A stretch of 46,611 nt of DNA, taken from positions 1-46,611 of the forward strand of contig NZ_LDJP01000024.1 of assembly GCF_001431505.1 (NCBI RefSeq). Direction: 5' to 3'. Source of the DNA: Stenotrophomonas daejeonensis. GTDB taxonomy: Bacteria; Pseudomonadota; Gammaproteobacteria; Xanthomonadales; Xanthomonadaceae. The first letter of the stretch is position 1; every line of letters starts with the position of its first letter. Shown here piece after piece: positions 36,701 through 45,595 of the stretch. Position numbers and translations under genes: made by a program. The notes under the pieces were generated by a model. The model did no database searches and was not told where the DNA came from. It was given only the letters and a program-made list of their open reading frames with translations.

Positions 36701-38487
36701 CCCTGTTCGATTCCCTGCATTTCCTGCGCCCGCACTGGCTGTGGGCCTTGCTGCTGTTGCCGGTGGCGGTGGCCGTCGGCGCATACCGGCAGCGGCGTCG
36801 CGCCGATTGGCAGGCGGCGATCGACCCCCACCTGCTCGCGCACCTGCTGGAGGGCGGCCGCGGTCGTCACGTCGGTGGTGCGCTGGCGCTGCTCGCCGGC
36901 GTGCTGCTGGCCGTGCTGGCGCTGGCCGGGCCGAGCTGGCGGCAAATCGAACAGCCGTTGTGGGAAACGCGGACGCCACTGGTGATCGTGCTGGACCTGT
37001 CCAGCCGCAGCAGCGCCACCGACCTGCCGCCCTCGCGGCTGCTGCAGGCGCGCGCCAAGCTGGCCGCGCTGCTGCACGAACGCAAGGGCGGGGAGGTTGC
37101 TTTGGTCGTCTATGCCGGCGACCCCTTCACCGTGGCCCCGCTCACCGACGATGCCGGCAATGTCGCATTGTTCCTGGACGCGCTGGCGCCGGAGATCATG
37201 CCGGCCGACGGCCAGCACGCGGGCAGGGCGCTGGCGTGGGCTGCCGGCCTACTGCAACAGGCCGGCGCGCACGATGGCGACATCCTGCTGCTGAGCGACC
37301 GGGCCGATGCCGCCGCCAGTGCCGAGGCGTTGCGCATCCGCGCCGCCGGCCACCGGGTTTCGGCGATCGGGCTGGGCACGCCGCAGGGCACGGCCTACCG
37401 CCGCCGCGATGGCCGCATCGAACAGGCCCGGCTGGACGAAGCCTCGCTGCGCGCACTGGCAACCGCCGGTGGCGGCGACTATGCGCGCATCACCGCCGAC
37501 GATGCCGACCTGCGTGCGCTGGGCGTATTGCAGGCGCGCAGTGGCAACGACCAGCGCCGCGATGAAAATACCGGCCGCAGTTGGCAGGACGCAGGCTACT
37601 GGCTGCTGCCGCCGCTGATGCTGCTGGCGCTGCTCGCCTTCCGCCGGCCCACGCGCGGCGCGGCGGCGTTGCTGCTGTGCCTGTCCCTGCCATTGGCGCT
37701 GCCGGCGCAGGCCGCGGAAAAGGGCGGCTGGTGGCAACGCGCCGATCAGCGCGAACACCGGCAACTGGACGCGGGCGTGGCGGCATACCGCAATGGCGAT
37801 TTCGCCGCCGCGCAGCGTCGTTTCGAAGGCATCGACAGCGACCAGGGCTGGTACAACCTCGGCAATGCACTGGCGCAGCAGGGGCAGTACGACGAAGCGA
37901 TTGCCGCCTACGACCATGCGCTGCGGTTGCAACCGGGCATGGCCGACGCGCTGGCCAACCGCGCGATGGTCGATGCCGCGCGCAAGCGCCGGCAGCAACC
38001 CGATGGCAAGCAGGGCGGCGGACAGCAGGACCCGTCCAGGCCGCAACCGGGCAAGGATTCGCAGGGCAAGGGCGATCCATCGCGGCAGGATGACCGGCAG
38101 CCACCGCAAAGCCAGCCGCAATCGGGCCAGCAGGACAAACCGCAAAACCCGGATGTGCAGGACAAGGGTCGCAATGGCCAGCCCACCTCGGACAGCGGCC
38201 AACCGTCACCGGCGGAGCCACCGCAAACCGAAGACCCCGGCAAACAGCAGCAGGCCGACCAGGCCCAGCGCCAGCGCATGGCCGAAGCAATGCGCCAGCA
38301 GCAGGCGCGCGAAGGCGAAAACGCGCCGGCCGACGCCCGCGCCGCGCAGGCGGCGATGGACCCGCAGGAGCGCGAGCGGCGGCAGGCGGTGGAAGCATGG
38401 ATGCAGCGCGTGCCCGACGAGCCGGGCGCGCTGCTGAAGGCGAAATTCCAGCTCGAACACGAACGACGCAGGCGGGAAGGACGATGA
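36697..38487 (+). CDS. VWA plus TPR protein, BatB-BatC fusion type
   Basis: A 596-residue protein. Two N-terminal membrane segments (about 13-30 and 60-78), a VWA domain (about 93-300), a further membrane segment (about 305-340), and then a TPR pair (about 360-425, AYRNGDFAAAQRRFEGI, WYNLGNALAQQGQYDEAIAA). The rest, about 428-545, is Gln/Pro/Asp/Lys-rich and low complexity, before a helical end (EAWMQRVPDEPGALLKAKF). The MIDAS motif is degenerate: the residue positions that should read DxSxS are Asp100-Leu-Ser102-Ser-Arg104, so the second Ser is Arg. This combines BatB and BatC, which are separate genes in some bacteria. It overlaps both neighbours by ATGA. Confidence 0.9.
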   Translation: MTLFDSLHFLRPHWLWALLLLPVAVAVGAYRQRRRADWQAAIDPHLLAHLLEGGRGRHVGGALALLAGVLLAVLALAGPSWRQIEQPLWETRTPLVIVLDLSSRSSATDLPPSRLLQARAKLAALLHERKGGEVALVVYAGDPFTVAPLTDDAGNVALFLDALAPEIMPADGQHAGRALAWAAGLLQQAGAHDGDILLLSDRADAAASAEALRIRAAGHRVSAIGLGTPQGTAYRRRDGRIEQARLDEASLRALATAGGGDYARITADDADLRALGVLQARSGNDQRRDENTGRSWQDAGYWLLPPLMLLALLAFRRPTRGAAALLLCLSLPLALPAQAAEKGGWWQRADQREHRQLDAGVAAYRNGDFAAAQRRFEGIDSDQGWYNLGNALAQQGQYDEAIAAYDHALRLQPGMADALANRAMVDAARKRRQQPDGKQGGGQQDPSRPQPGKDSQGKGDPSRQDDRQPPQSQPQSGQQDKPQNPDVQDKGRNGQPTSDSGQPSPAEPPQTEDPGKQQQADQAQRQRMAEAMRQQQAREGENAPADARAAQAAMDPQERERRQAVEAWMQRVPDEPGALLKAKFQLEHERRRREGR

Positions 38488-40151
38488 ACGGGCACGACAT
38501 GCGCACCGGCGCGCGCTACCTGCTGCTGGCATGGCTGCTGCTGTGCGCGGGTACCGCGCTGGCGCAACCGCGCGCGTGGCTGGACCGCGACGCGATCGAC
38601 GCGGGCGACAGCGTCACCCTGAACATCGAAACCGACCAGCCCGGCGCGGAGCCGGACTACGCGCCGTTGCAGGCCGATTTCATCCTCGGCGAGCGCAGCA
38701 GCGGGCGGCAGGTGCGCATGGCCAATGGCCGCGTCGGCAACATCGCCCTGTTCGGCGTCGTCCTCACCCCGCGCCGCGGCGGCGTGCTGGCGGTGCCGGC
38801 ATTGCGCGTGGGTGCGCAGGTCACCGCCCCGTTGCGGTTGACGGTGCAGGACGCGCCGGTGGCCGGGCGCGACGGCAATGCGCCGGCCTTCGTCGAAACC
38901 GAGGTGGACGACCCCCATCCCTACGTGCAGCAGAGCGTGGGCGTGGTGGTGCGGTTGTATTACGCCGCGCAGCTGGCTTCCGGCGAGCTGGACCTGGACA
39001 CGCCGGCCAACGCGTCGTTGCAGCGCGTTGGCAACGACCGCAGCTTCGTGCGCGAGGTCGGCGGGCGCCGCTACAACGTGGTCGAGCGCCGTTTCCTGCT
39101 GGTGCCCGAGCGCAGCGGGCCGCTGCAGCTGGCCGGTGCCCGCTTCAGTGGCCGTGGCGTGGGCGGCCTGTTCGGTGATTTCTTCGGCCGTGACAACGGC
39201 CGGCTCAGCGCCCGCGCGCCGGACCAGGTCCTGCAGGTCCGGCCGCTGCCGGCCGCGGCGCCGCAACCGTGGCTGCCCTTGAAGGAGCTGCAACTGCGTT
39301 ACCTGACCCGGCCGCAGGCGGCGCGGGCCGGCGAGGCGCTGACGCTGGAGGTGGAAGCGCGCGCGGTGGGCGCCACGCGCGCGCAGTTCCCGGACCTGCC
39401 GGTGCCGTCACTGGGCGATGCGGCGCAGGTGTTCGCCGAGCCGGTGCAATACGACGAACGTTTCGACGGCGCCAGCCCGCAGCTGACGCTGACCCGGCGC
39501 TACGCCATCGTGCCGCGGCAGCCGGGGGCGCTGAGCGTGCCCGGCATCCGCCTGCGCTGGTGGGACGTGGCCGCCGGGCAGGAGCGCGTGGCCAGCCTGC
39601 CGGCGCTGGAGCTGCAGGTGGCGCCGGGCAGTGCGGCCGCCGCACCACCCCCGCTGGCGCAACCACCGGTTGCGACGCCGGTGGCCGGTGGCGATGCCGT
39701 GGCGGTGGCCGTGCCGGCGCGGCCGTCGTGGCTGTGGCCGGGCCTGGCCGCCGGCTTCGCCCTGCTGTGGCTGGCCACGCTGCTGTGGGGTCTGTCGCGG
39801 CGGTACCCGGCCGCGGTGCCGGCAGGCAGGGGAACCGCACCGGTACCCGGGGGGCGCCATGCACTGGCCGACCTGCGCCGCGCGCTGGATGTCGGCGCGC
39901 TGGACGAGGTCGCCCACATCCTTGTCGGGATGGGCGGGGTCGGCAGCGTGGACGAGGTGATCGCCCGCCTCGATGACCCGGCCCAGCGGCAGGCGCTGGA
40001 GCGCATGCAGCGCGCCCGCTGGGGCGGCGGGGACGACTTGGCGCAGGTGCGCGAACGGTTGCGCGAGGCGTTCCGCGGCGGGCCGCGCTGGCGCGGCGCC
40101 GCCGCGCCGGAAGCACCGGTGCTGGCGCCCCTGTATCCGGGGGACCGGTAA
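38484..40151 (+). CDS. BatD family protein
   Basis: A 555-residue exported protein: signal peptide (about 8-28, ending TALAQPRA; a second ATG at 38499 is also possible), a long periplasmic beta-rich BatD/oxygen-tolerance region starting WLDRDAIDAGDSVTLNIE, a membrane helix at about 415-435 (WLWPGLAAGFALLWLATLLWG) and a cytoplasmic tail of about 120 residues (LADLRRALDVGALDEVAHIL). BatD is the last member of Bat operons; how it works is not known. The ATG overlaps the previous stop (ATGA). A 159-base gap separates it from the symporter gene. Confidence 0.9.
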   Translation: MNGHDMRTGARYLLLAWLLLCAGTALAQPRAWLDRDAIDAGDSVTLNIETDQPGAEPDYAPLQADFILGERSSGRQVRMANGRVGNIALFGVVLTPRRGGVLAVPALRVGAQVTAPLRLTVQDAPVAGRDGNAPAFVETEVDDPHPYVQQSVGVVVRLYYAAQLASGELDLDTPANASLQRVGNDRSFVREVGGRRYNVVERRFLLVPERSGPLQLAGARFSGRGVGGLFGDFFGRDNGRLSARAPDQVLQVRPLPAAAPQPWLPLKELQLRYLTRPQAARAGEALTLEVEARAVGATRAQFPDLPVPSLGDAAQVFAEPVQYDERFDGASPQLTLTRRYAIVPRQPGALSVPGIRLRWWDVAAGQERVASLPALELQVAPGSAAAAPPPLAQPPVATPVAGGDAVAVAVPARPSWLWPGLAAGFALLWLATLLWGLSRRYPAAVPAGRGTAPVPGGRHALADLRRALDVGALDEVAHILVGMGGVGSVDEVIARLDDPAQRQALERMQRARWGGGDDLAQVRERLREAFRGGPRWRGAAAPEAPVLAPLYPGDR

Positions 40152-40310
40152 CCGGGCCGCGGCCTGCGGCTGCCCGCCCGCCACCCGGCCGGGGCGGCAA
40201 CCGTCTGCGGCGCGGGCCGATGGCGGCCCGGAGGGCATGAACCGATGGCAGGGTGGGGCCGGAAACCCCTCTGCTAAGCTTCGCCGCTTCTCTGCAAAGG
40301 AAGTACCCGC

Positions 40311-41591
40311 ATGACCAACGCAGCGACGACCTCGGCTGGCATGCCGTTCCACTGGAAGATCGGCATCGGCTTCGGCATCGGCCTGCTGTTCGGCCTGATC
40401 GTGCACATGGCCAGCCCCGGCGCGGACTGGGTGCACCTTGTCACCACCTACCTGACCAACCCGGTTTCGGGGCTGTTCCTCAACCTGATCTTCATGCTGA
40501 TCGTGCCGCTGATCTTCTCGGCGCTGGTGATGGGCGTGTCGGAGATGGGCGACATCCGCTCGTTGGGCCGCATCGGCTGGAAGTCGCTGGCCTTCACCGT
40601 GGTGCTGTCGGGCGTGGCGGTGCTGATCGGCCTGCTGCTGGTCAACCTGCTCAAGCCCGGCGCCGGCGTGGACCCGGGCACCGCCGCGCAGCTGCTGGCC
40701 GACAACGCCGAGCGCAGCAAGGAGATCGTGGCCGGCATCGGCGACCAGCCCAGGGGCATGGACATGCTGCTGTCGATCGTGCCGTCCAACGTCATGCACG
40801 CGGCCTCGGACAACGGCATGATCCTGTCGCTGATGTTCTTCGCGCTGATGTTCGGCGTCGGCATGGTGCTGTCGCCGGCGGACAAGGTGGAAACCCTGCG
40901 CCGTGGCATCGAGGGCCTGTTCGAGATCTCGATGACCCTGATCAACCTGGTCATCCGCCTGGCGCCGTACGCGGTGGCCTGCTTCATGTTCAACCTGGCG
41001 GCGATCTTCGGCTTCAGCCTGCTGGTCAAGCTCGGCGCCTACGTCGGCGTGGTGGTGCTGGCGCTGGCGCTGCACATGTTCGTCAGCTACGGGCTGGCGG
41101 TGAGGCTGGCCGGGCGCTCGCCGCGGGGCTTCTTCCGCGACACCCAGGAAGCCACGCTGATGGCGTTCTCCACCGCCTCGTCCAACGCCACCCTGCCCAC
41201 CGCGCTGCGGGTGGCCGACCAGATGGGTTTCCCGCGCAAGGTCTCGCGCTTCGTGCTGACCGTGGGCGCCACCGCCAACCAGAACGGCACCGCGCTGTTC
41301 GAGGGGGTGACGGTGATCTTCCTGGCGCAGTTCTTCGGCGTGGACCTGAGCATCGGCCAGCAGTTCATGGTGATGGTGGTGTGCATCCTCGGCGGCATCG
41401 GCACCGCCGGCGTGCCGTCCGGCTCACTGCCGGTGGTGGCACTGATCTGCGCCATGGTCGGGGTCAACCCGGTCGGCATCGGCCTGATCCTCGGCGTCAA
41501 CCACTTCCTGGACATGTGCCGCACCGCGCTCAACGTCACCGGCGACCTGGCCCTGACCGCGCTGGTCGCGCGCGGCGAAGGCGAGGAGTAA
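40311..41591 (+). CDS. Dicarboxylate/amino acid:cation symporter (DAACS family)
   Basis: A 426-residue GltP/DctA-type secondary transporter with about eight membrane helices and two re-entrant loops. The Ser-rich hairpin-1 motif STASSNATLPTALR, the TM7 cation-site segment ATANQNGTALFEG (in place of the usual NMDGT), the GIGTAGVPSG hairpin 2, and the TM8 signature NHFLDMCRTALNVTGD are all seen. The Arg of DMCRT suggests acidic amino acid or dicarboxylate binding. Substrate cannot be fixed; glutamate, aspartate, succinate or malate are likely. Single gene, with AAAGGAAG eight bases upstream. Confidence 0.94.
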   Translation: MTNAATTSAGMPFHWKIGIGFGIGLLFGLIVHMASPGADWVHLVTTYLTNPVSGLFLNLIFMLIVPLIFSALVMGVSEMGDIRSLGRIGWKSLAFTVVLSGVAVLIGLLLVNLLKPGAGVDPGTAAQLLADNAERSKEIVAGIGDQPRGMDMLLSIVPSNVMHAASDNGMILSLMFFALMFGVGMVLSPADKVETLRRGIEGLFEISMTLINLVIRLAPYAVACFMFNLAAIFGFSLLVKLGAYVGVVVLALALHMFVSYGLAVRLAGRSPRGFFRDTQEATLMAFSTASSNATLPTALRVADQMGFPRKVSRFVLTVGATANQNGTALFEGVTVIFLAQFFGVDLSIGQQFMVMVVCILGGIGTAGVPSGSLPVVALICAMVGVNPVGIGLILGVNHFLDMCRTALNVTGDLALTALVARGEGEE

Positions 41592-41613
41592 CCGGCGGCG
41601 GACTCGCACGGTC

Positions 41614-41682
41614 GTGGATGCGGGGCTTGCCCCGCATGGGGCTCTCCCGACGAAGCCCGTGCCGGGCATGCCCGGCACCTAC
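41614..41682. repeat. REP/SMAG-like inverted pair with mismatched arm types
   Basis: The left arm (GTGGATGCGGGGCTTGCCCC from 41614) folds as GCGGGGC-TT-GCCCCGC. The right arm (ending GGCACCTAC at 41682) folds as GTGCCGGGC-AT-GCCCGGCAC. Each arm is a perfect hairpin by itself, but the two are not complements of each other. The spacer (GGGGCTCTCCCGACGAAGCCC) has the shared core. Confidence 0.82.
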
Positions 41683-41697
41683 GGAAACCTGCGGTGC

Positions 41698-41724
41698 CGG
41701 GCGGGTCATGGCCTGACCCGCCCG
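41698..41724. repeat. Perfect 11-base inverted repeat upstream of tkt
   Basis: CGGGCGGGTCA (41698-41708) pairs exactly with TGACCCGCCCG (41714-41724), loop TGGCC. There is no T run, so a terminator is unlikely. The right arm overlaps the candidate tkt -35 box. Confidence 0.7.
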
Positions 41725-41742
41725 CGTCCCATGTGGGACAAT
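41713..41742 (+). promoter_or_regulatory. Candidate promoter for tkt
   Basis: CTGACC at 41713-41718 and GACAAT at 41737-41742, spacing 18, four of six matches each. Transcription would begin about 38 bases before the tkt ATG. Confidence 0.35.
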
Positions 41743-41786
41743 GGGCGGCCCGCAGCTCCGCGGGAGCCTCCCTACCCGACGAAATC

Positions 41787-43793
41787 ATGACGCAGCCCAC
41801 CCGCCGCCAGTTGGCGAACGCCATCCGTTTCCTCGCCGCCGATGCCGTGCAGGCCGCCAACTCCGGCCACCCCGGCATGCCGATGGGCATGGCCGACATC
41901 GCCGAAGTGCTCTGGAACGACTACCTCCGCCACAACCCGAACAACCCGAAGTGGTTCAACCGCGACCGCTTCGTGCTGTCCAACGGCCACGGCTCGATGC
42001 TGCAGTATGCGCTGCTGCACCTGAGCGGCTACGACCTGCCGATCGAGCAGCTCAAGCAGTTCCGCCAGCTCGGCAGCAAGACCGCCGGCCACCCGGAGCA
42101 CCATGAGACTCCCGGCGTGGAAACCACCACCGGCCCGCTCGGCCAGGGCCTGGCCAACGCCGTCGGTTTCGCGCTGGCCGAGAAGCTGCTGGCGCAGCGC
42201 TACAACCGCCCCGAGTTCGAAGTCGTCGACCACCGCACCTGGGTGTTCATGGGCGACGGCTGCCTGATGGAAGGCATCTCGCACGAAGCCGCCTCGCTGG
42301 CCGGCACCTGGGGCCTGGGCAAGCTGGTGTGCTTCTGGGACGACAACAACATCTCCATCGACGGCGAAGTGGAAGGCTGGTTCACCGACGACACCCCGGC
42401 GCGCTTCGAGGCCTATGGCTGGAACGTGGTGCGCGGCGTCGACGGCCACGACCCGGCCAGCATCAAGGCGGCCATCGACGCGGCGCTGTCGCAGTTCGAC
42501 AAGCCGACCCTGATCTGCTGCAAGACCACGATTGGTTTTGGCTCGCCGAACAAGGCCGGGCAGGAATCCAGCCACGGCGCGCCGCTGGGCAAGGACGAAC
42601 TGGAAGCTACCCGCAAGGCGCTGGGCTGGGAATACGGCCCGTTCGAGATTCCGGAAGACATCTACGCCGGCTGGCGCGCGGGCAGTACCGGCACCCTGCG
42701 CCAGGCCGAGTGGGAGCAGCTGTTCGACAAGTACGCCGCGCAGTTCCCGGCCGAAGCCGCCGAACTGACCCGCCGCTCGCACGGCGAGCTGCCGGCCGAC
42801 TTCGTCGCGCAGGCCGACGCCTACATCGCCCAGGTGCAGGCCGAGGCGCCGAACATCGCTTCGCGCAAGGCCTCGCAGAACGCGATCGGCGCCTTCGCGC
42901 CGTTGCTGCCGGAAATCATCGGCGGCTCGGCCGACCTGGCCGGTTCCAACCTGACCCTGTGGAAGGCGAGCAAGACCGTGGTCGGCGACGACCCGGACGC
43001 CAACTACGTGCACTACGGCGTGCGCGAGTTCGGCATGAGCGCGATCGCCAACGGCCTGGCCCTGCATGGCGGCTTCCTGCCGTTCGACGCCACCTTCCTG
43101 GTGTTCAGCGACTATGCCCGCAACGCGCTGCGCATGAGCGCGCTGATCCCGGCGCACGTCATCCACGTGTTCACCCACGACTCGATCGGCCTGGGCGAGG
43201 ACGGCCCGACCCACCAGCCGGTCGAGCACGTGTCCTCGCTGCGCTACATCCCCAACAACGACGTGTGGCGCCCCTGCGATGCGGCCGAGTCGGCGGTGAG
43301 CTGGAAGGCGGCGATCCTGCGCAAGGATGGCCCGAGCTGCCTGGTGTTCAGCCGCCAGAACCTGGCGCCGCAGCCGCGCAGCGCCGAGCAGGTCAAGCAG
43401 ATCGAGCGTGGCGGCTACGTGCTGGCCGATTCGGCCGGTACGCCGGACGTGATCCTGATCGGCACCGGCTCGGAAGTGGCGCTGGCCGTGGCCGCCAAGG
43501 CCGAGCTGGACGCGGCCGGGATCAAGGCCCGCGTGGTGTCGATGCCGTGCACCGACGTGTTCGAGCGCCAGGACGCGGTCTACCGCGAATCGGTGCTGCC
43601 GAATGCAGTCCGTGCCCGCGTGGCGGTGGAGGCCGGCGTCACCGGCTTCTGGCGTGCCTACGTCGGCCTGGACGGCGCCGTGATCGGTCTGGACAGCTTC
43701 GGCGCCTCGGCTCCGGCCGACAAGCTGTACCAGCACTTCGGCATCACCACCGAGGCGGTGGTGGCCGCGGCGAAGGCGCAGGTCGGCAGGTAA
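41787..43793 (+). CDS. tkt: Transketolase
   Basis: A 668-residue thiamine diphosphate enzyme that transfers two-carbon units between sugar phosphates in the pentose phosphate pathway. Visible: [19 protein letters not shown], the active-site His in [14 protein letters not shown], the ThDP motif [15 protein letters not shown] ending in the divalent-metal segment DDNNISIDG, and the pyrimidine domain with [29 protein letters not shown] and [19 protein letters not shown]. Length is normal (about 663-670). The frame starts at the ATG at 41787 ([14 protein letters not shown]). A strong terminator follows. Confidence 0.97.
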   Translation: MTQPTRRQLANAIRFLAADAVQAANSGHPGMPMGMADIAEVLWNDYLRHNPNNPKWFNRDRFVLSNGHGSMLQYALLHLSGYDLPIEQLKQFRQLGSKTAGHPEHHETPGVETTTGPLGQGLANAVGFALAEKLLAQRYNRPEFEVVDHRTWVFMGDGCLMEGISHEAASLAGTWGLGKLVCFWDDNNISIDGEVEGWFTDDTPARFEAYGWNVVRGVDGHDPASIKAAIDAALSQFDKPTLICCKTTIGFGSPNKAGQESSHGAPLGKDELEATRKALGWEYGPFEIPEDIYAGWRAGSTGTLRQAEWEQLFDKYAAQFPAEAAELTRRSHGELPADFVAQADAYIAQVQAEAPNIASRKASQNAIGAFAPLLPEIIGGSADLAGSNLTLWKASKTVVGDDPDANYVHYGVREFGMSAIANGLALHGGFLPFDATFLVFSDYARNALRMSALIPAHVIHVFTHDSIGLGEDGPTHQPVEHVSSLRYIPNNDVWRPCDAAESAVSWKAAILRKDGPSCLVFSRQNLAPQPRSAEQVKQIERGGYVLADSAGTPDVILIGTGSEVALAVAAKAELDAAGIKARVVSMPCTDVFERQDAVYRESVLPNAVRARVAVEAGVTGFWRAYVGLDGAVIGLDSFGASAPADKLYQHFGITTEAVVAAAKAQVGR

Positions 43794-43815
43794 CGGCCGC
43801 GGGTTTCGAGCGAAC

Positions 43816-43851
43816 GAGAAAGGCCGGGGTCATCCCCGGCCTTTCTCATTT
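43816..43851. terminator. Terminator after tkt, possibly bidirectional
   Basis: A perfect 14-base stem, 43816-43829 (GAGAAAGGCCGGGG) with 43834-43847, loop TCAT, followed by ATTTG. The arms are AGAAA/TTTCT at the base, so it may also stop transcripts from the convergent Lrp gene. Confidence 0.88.
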
Positions 43852-43859
43852 GCTCCCCT

Positions 43860-43929
43860 GTAGATGCGGGGCTTGCCCCGCATGGGGCGTTCCCGGCAAA
43901 GCTTCATGCGGGGCAAGCCCCGCATCCAC
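43860..43929. repeat. REP/SMAG-like inverted pair (REPIN)
   Basis: GTAGATGCGGGGCTTGCCCC starts the left arm at 43860, and the right arm ends CCAC (43926-43929) where CTAC would be expected. The spacer has GGGGCGTTCCCGGCAAAGC. It lies between tkt and the convergent Lrp gene, 20 bases from the latter's stop. Confidence 0.87.
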
Positions 43930-43948
43930 GAAGGGACTCCCGCGACCG

Positions 43949-44368
43949 TCAGCCGCGCAGCGTCTTCAGGTGCACGCTGGTCTCGGTGGCGGTGATGCCG
44001 GGAATGCCGCGGATGCGTTCGAGCACGTTCGACAGCTCCGCCAGCGAGGCCACCTGCAGGCCGGCGAGCAGGTCCCAGCGGCCGTTGGTGTCGTGCAGCT
44101 CGGCCACGCCCGGCTCGCCGAGCAGGGCGCGGATCACCGCATGCTGGTTGCCCTCCACCGCGATGCAGGCCCAGGCGCGGATGTCGTCCGGGGTGCTGTC
44201 CGGGCGCAGGCGCACGGTGTAGCCGGAGATGATGCCTTCGCGTTCGAGCCGGGCCAGGCGGTTGCCGACCGTGCCGCGCGATACCTGCAACTGCTTGGCC
44301 AGCTCGGCCAGCGGGGTGCGCGCGTCATGACGCAGCTTGGCGATCAGGCGATGGTCGAGGTCGTCCAT
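43949..44368 (-). CDS. Lrp/AsnC family transcriptional regulator
   Basis: A 139-residue regulator. The N-terminal AsnC helix-turn-helix (about 1-55) has MDDLDHRLIAKLRHDARTPLAELAKQLQVSRGTVGNRLARLEREGIISGYTV split over the usual three helices; the C-terminal RAM (ligand-binding) domain covers about 65-135, with ELHDTNGRWDLLAGLQV and ITATETSVHLKTL. It should form octamer-type oligomers and sense an amino acid. It is transcribed away from ornithine cyclodeaminase, so ornithine, arginine or proline is a likely ligand and ocd a likely target; both are inferred from position. Confidence 0.94.
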   Translation of the reverse strand: MDDLDHRLIAKLRHDARTPLAELAKQLQVSRGTVGNRLARLEREGIISGYTVRLRPDSTPDDIRAWACIAVEGNQHAVIRALLGEPGVAELHDTNGRWDLLAGLQVASLAELSNVLERIRGIPGITATETSVHLKTLRG

Positions 44369-44410
44369 TGGGCAAAGTGGCAGGAATAGGTGGCGTTATG
44401 GCAGCAGGAT

Positions 44411-44447
44411 GGCGATTCGCCGGCAATAGTGCCATATCGCCTTGCCG
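44411..44447. promoter_or_regulatory. Candidate Lrp-type operator between the regulator gene and ocd
   Basis: Two inverted repeats are interleaved: GGCGAT (44411-44416) with ATCGCC (44436-44441), and CGGCAA (44421-44426) with TTGCCG (44442-44447). They lie midway in the 137-base divergent gap. The assignment rests on symmetry and position only. Confidence 0.35.
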
Positions 44448-44505
44448 TTGCCGTCGGCAGAATGGAGGCATCGGGGCGGTTGCCGCCCATTGCCAGGAGC
44501 CTTCC

Positions 44506-45561
44506 ATGACCGCCACCACCCTGCTGACCACCACCGACATCGCCCGCATCGTCGCCGTCCACGGCCTGCCGGCGGTGCTGTCGCGGATGGTGGACTACCT
44601 CGAAGCCGACTACCGCCGCTGGCAGGCCTTCGAGAAGACCCCGCGGCTGGCCTCGCATTCGCCGGTGGGCGTGATCGAGCTGATGCCGATCTGCGACGAC
44701 CGCGAATACAGCTTCAAGTACGTCAACGGCCACCCCGGCAACCCCGCCAGGGGCCTGTCCACCGTGGTCGCCTTCGGCGTGCTGGCCGACGTGGCCACCG
44801 GCTACCCGGCGGTGGTCAGCGAACTGACCCTGACCACCGCGATCCGCACCGCCGCCACCTCGGTGATGGCCGCGCGCCTGCTGGCGCGGGCCGAATCCAA
44901 AGTGATGGCGCTGGTCGGCAACGGCGCGCAGAGCGAGTTCCAGGCCAACGCCTTCCACCACCTGCTGGGCATCGAGGAGGTGCGCTTGTTCGACGTCGAT
45001 CCGGCCGCCACCGAAAAGCTGGCCGTCAACCTGGCGCTGTCGGCGCCGGCGCTGCGCGTGGTGCGTTGCGCCGGCGCGGCCGAGGCGGCCGCGGGTGCGG
45101 ACATCGTCACCACCGCCACCGCCGACAAGACCAACGCCACCATCATCAGCGCCGACATGATCGCCCCGGGCATGCACCTCAACGCCGTGGGCGGCGACTG
45201 CCCGGGCAAGACCGAGCTGGAGGCCGCGGTGCTGGAGCGGGCCAGCGTGTTCGTCGAGTTCGAGCCGCAGAGCCGGATCGAGGGCGAACTGCAGCAGATG
45301 CCGGCGGAATTCCAGGTGTGCGAACTGTGGCGGGTGCTGGCCGGCGAAGCGGCCGGCCGCCGCGACGCCGCCGAGGTGACGCTGTTCGATTCGGTCGGCT
45401 TCGCGCTGGAGGACTATGCCTCGCTGCGGCTGATGCGCGATTACGCCCGCGAGCTGGGCATGGGCCGCGATGCCGGCCTGATCCCGGACATGGCCGACCC
45501 CAAGAACCTGTTCGGCTACATGACCGCCACCGCGGCGGCGCCCGGCAGCAAGGCCGCGTGA
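44506..45561 (+). CDS. ocd: Ornithine cyclodeaminase
   Basis: A 351-residue NAD-dependent enzyme that converts L-ornithine directly to L-proline and ammonia. It matches the true ornithine cyclodeaminase of Pseudomonas putida closely: RRWQAFEKTPRLASHSPVG, KYVNGHPGNPARG with the active-site Lys71, the dinucleotide loop ALVGNGAQSEFQANAF (about 135-150), and LNAVGGDCPGKTEL with the catalytic Asp. These set it apart from mu-crystallin or alanine-dehydrogenase-like relatives. CAGGAG lies six bases before the ATG at 44506. The next gene starts 34 bases after its stop, so the two form a unit. Confidence 0.95.
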   Translation: MTATTLLTTTDIARIVAVHGLPAVLSRMVDYLEADYRRWQAFEKTPRLASHSPVGVIELMPICDDREYSFKYVNGHPGNPARGLSTVVAFGVLADVATGYPAVVSELTLTTAIRTAATSVMAARLLARAESKVMALVGNGAQSEFQANAFHHLLGIEEVRLFDVDPAATEKLAVNLALSAPALRVVRCAGAAEAAAGADIVTTATADKTNATIISADMIAPGMHLNAVGGDCPGKTELEAAVLERASVFVEFEPQSRIEGELQQMPAEFQVCELWRVLAGEAAGRRDAAEVTLFDSVGFALEDYASLRLMRDYARELGMGRDAGLIPDMADPKNLFGYMTATAAAPGSKAA

Positions 45562-45595
45562 TCGCCGCGGCCCGATGACCGGGGAAGGTGCCGGA

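Noticed and set aside
33248..40151. The MoxR/DUF58/VWA/BatD cluster as a new defence system
   Set aside because: The gene content and order match known Bat-type operons widespread in proteobacteria, with no nuclease, protease or toxin gene added.
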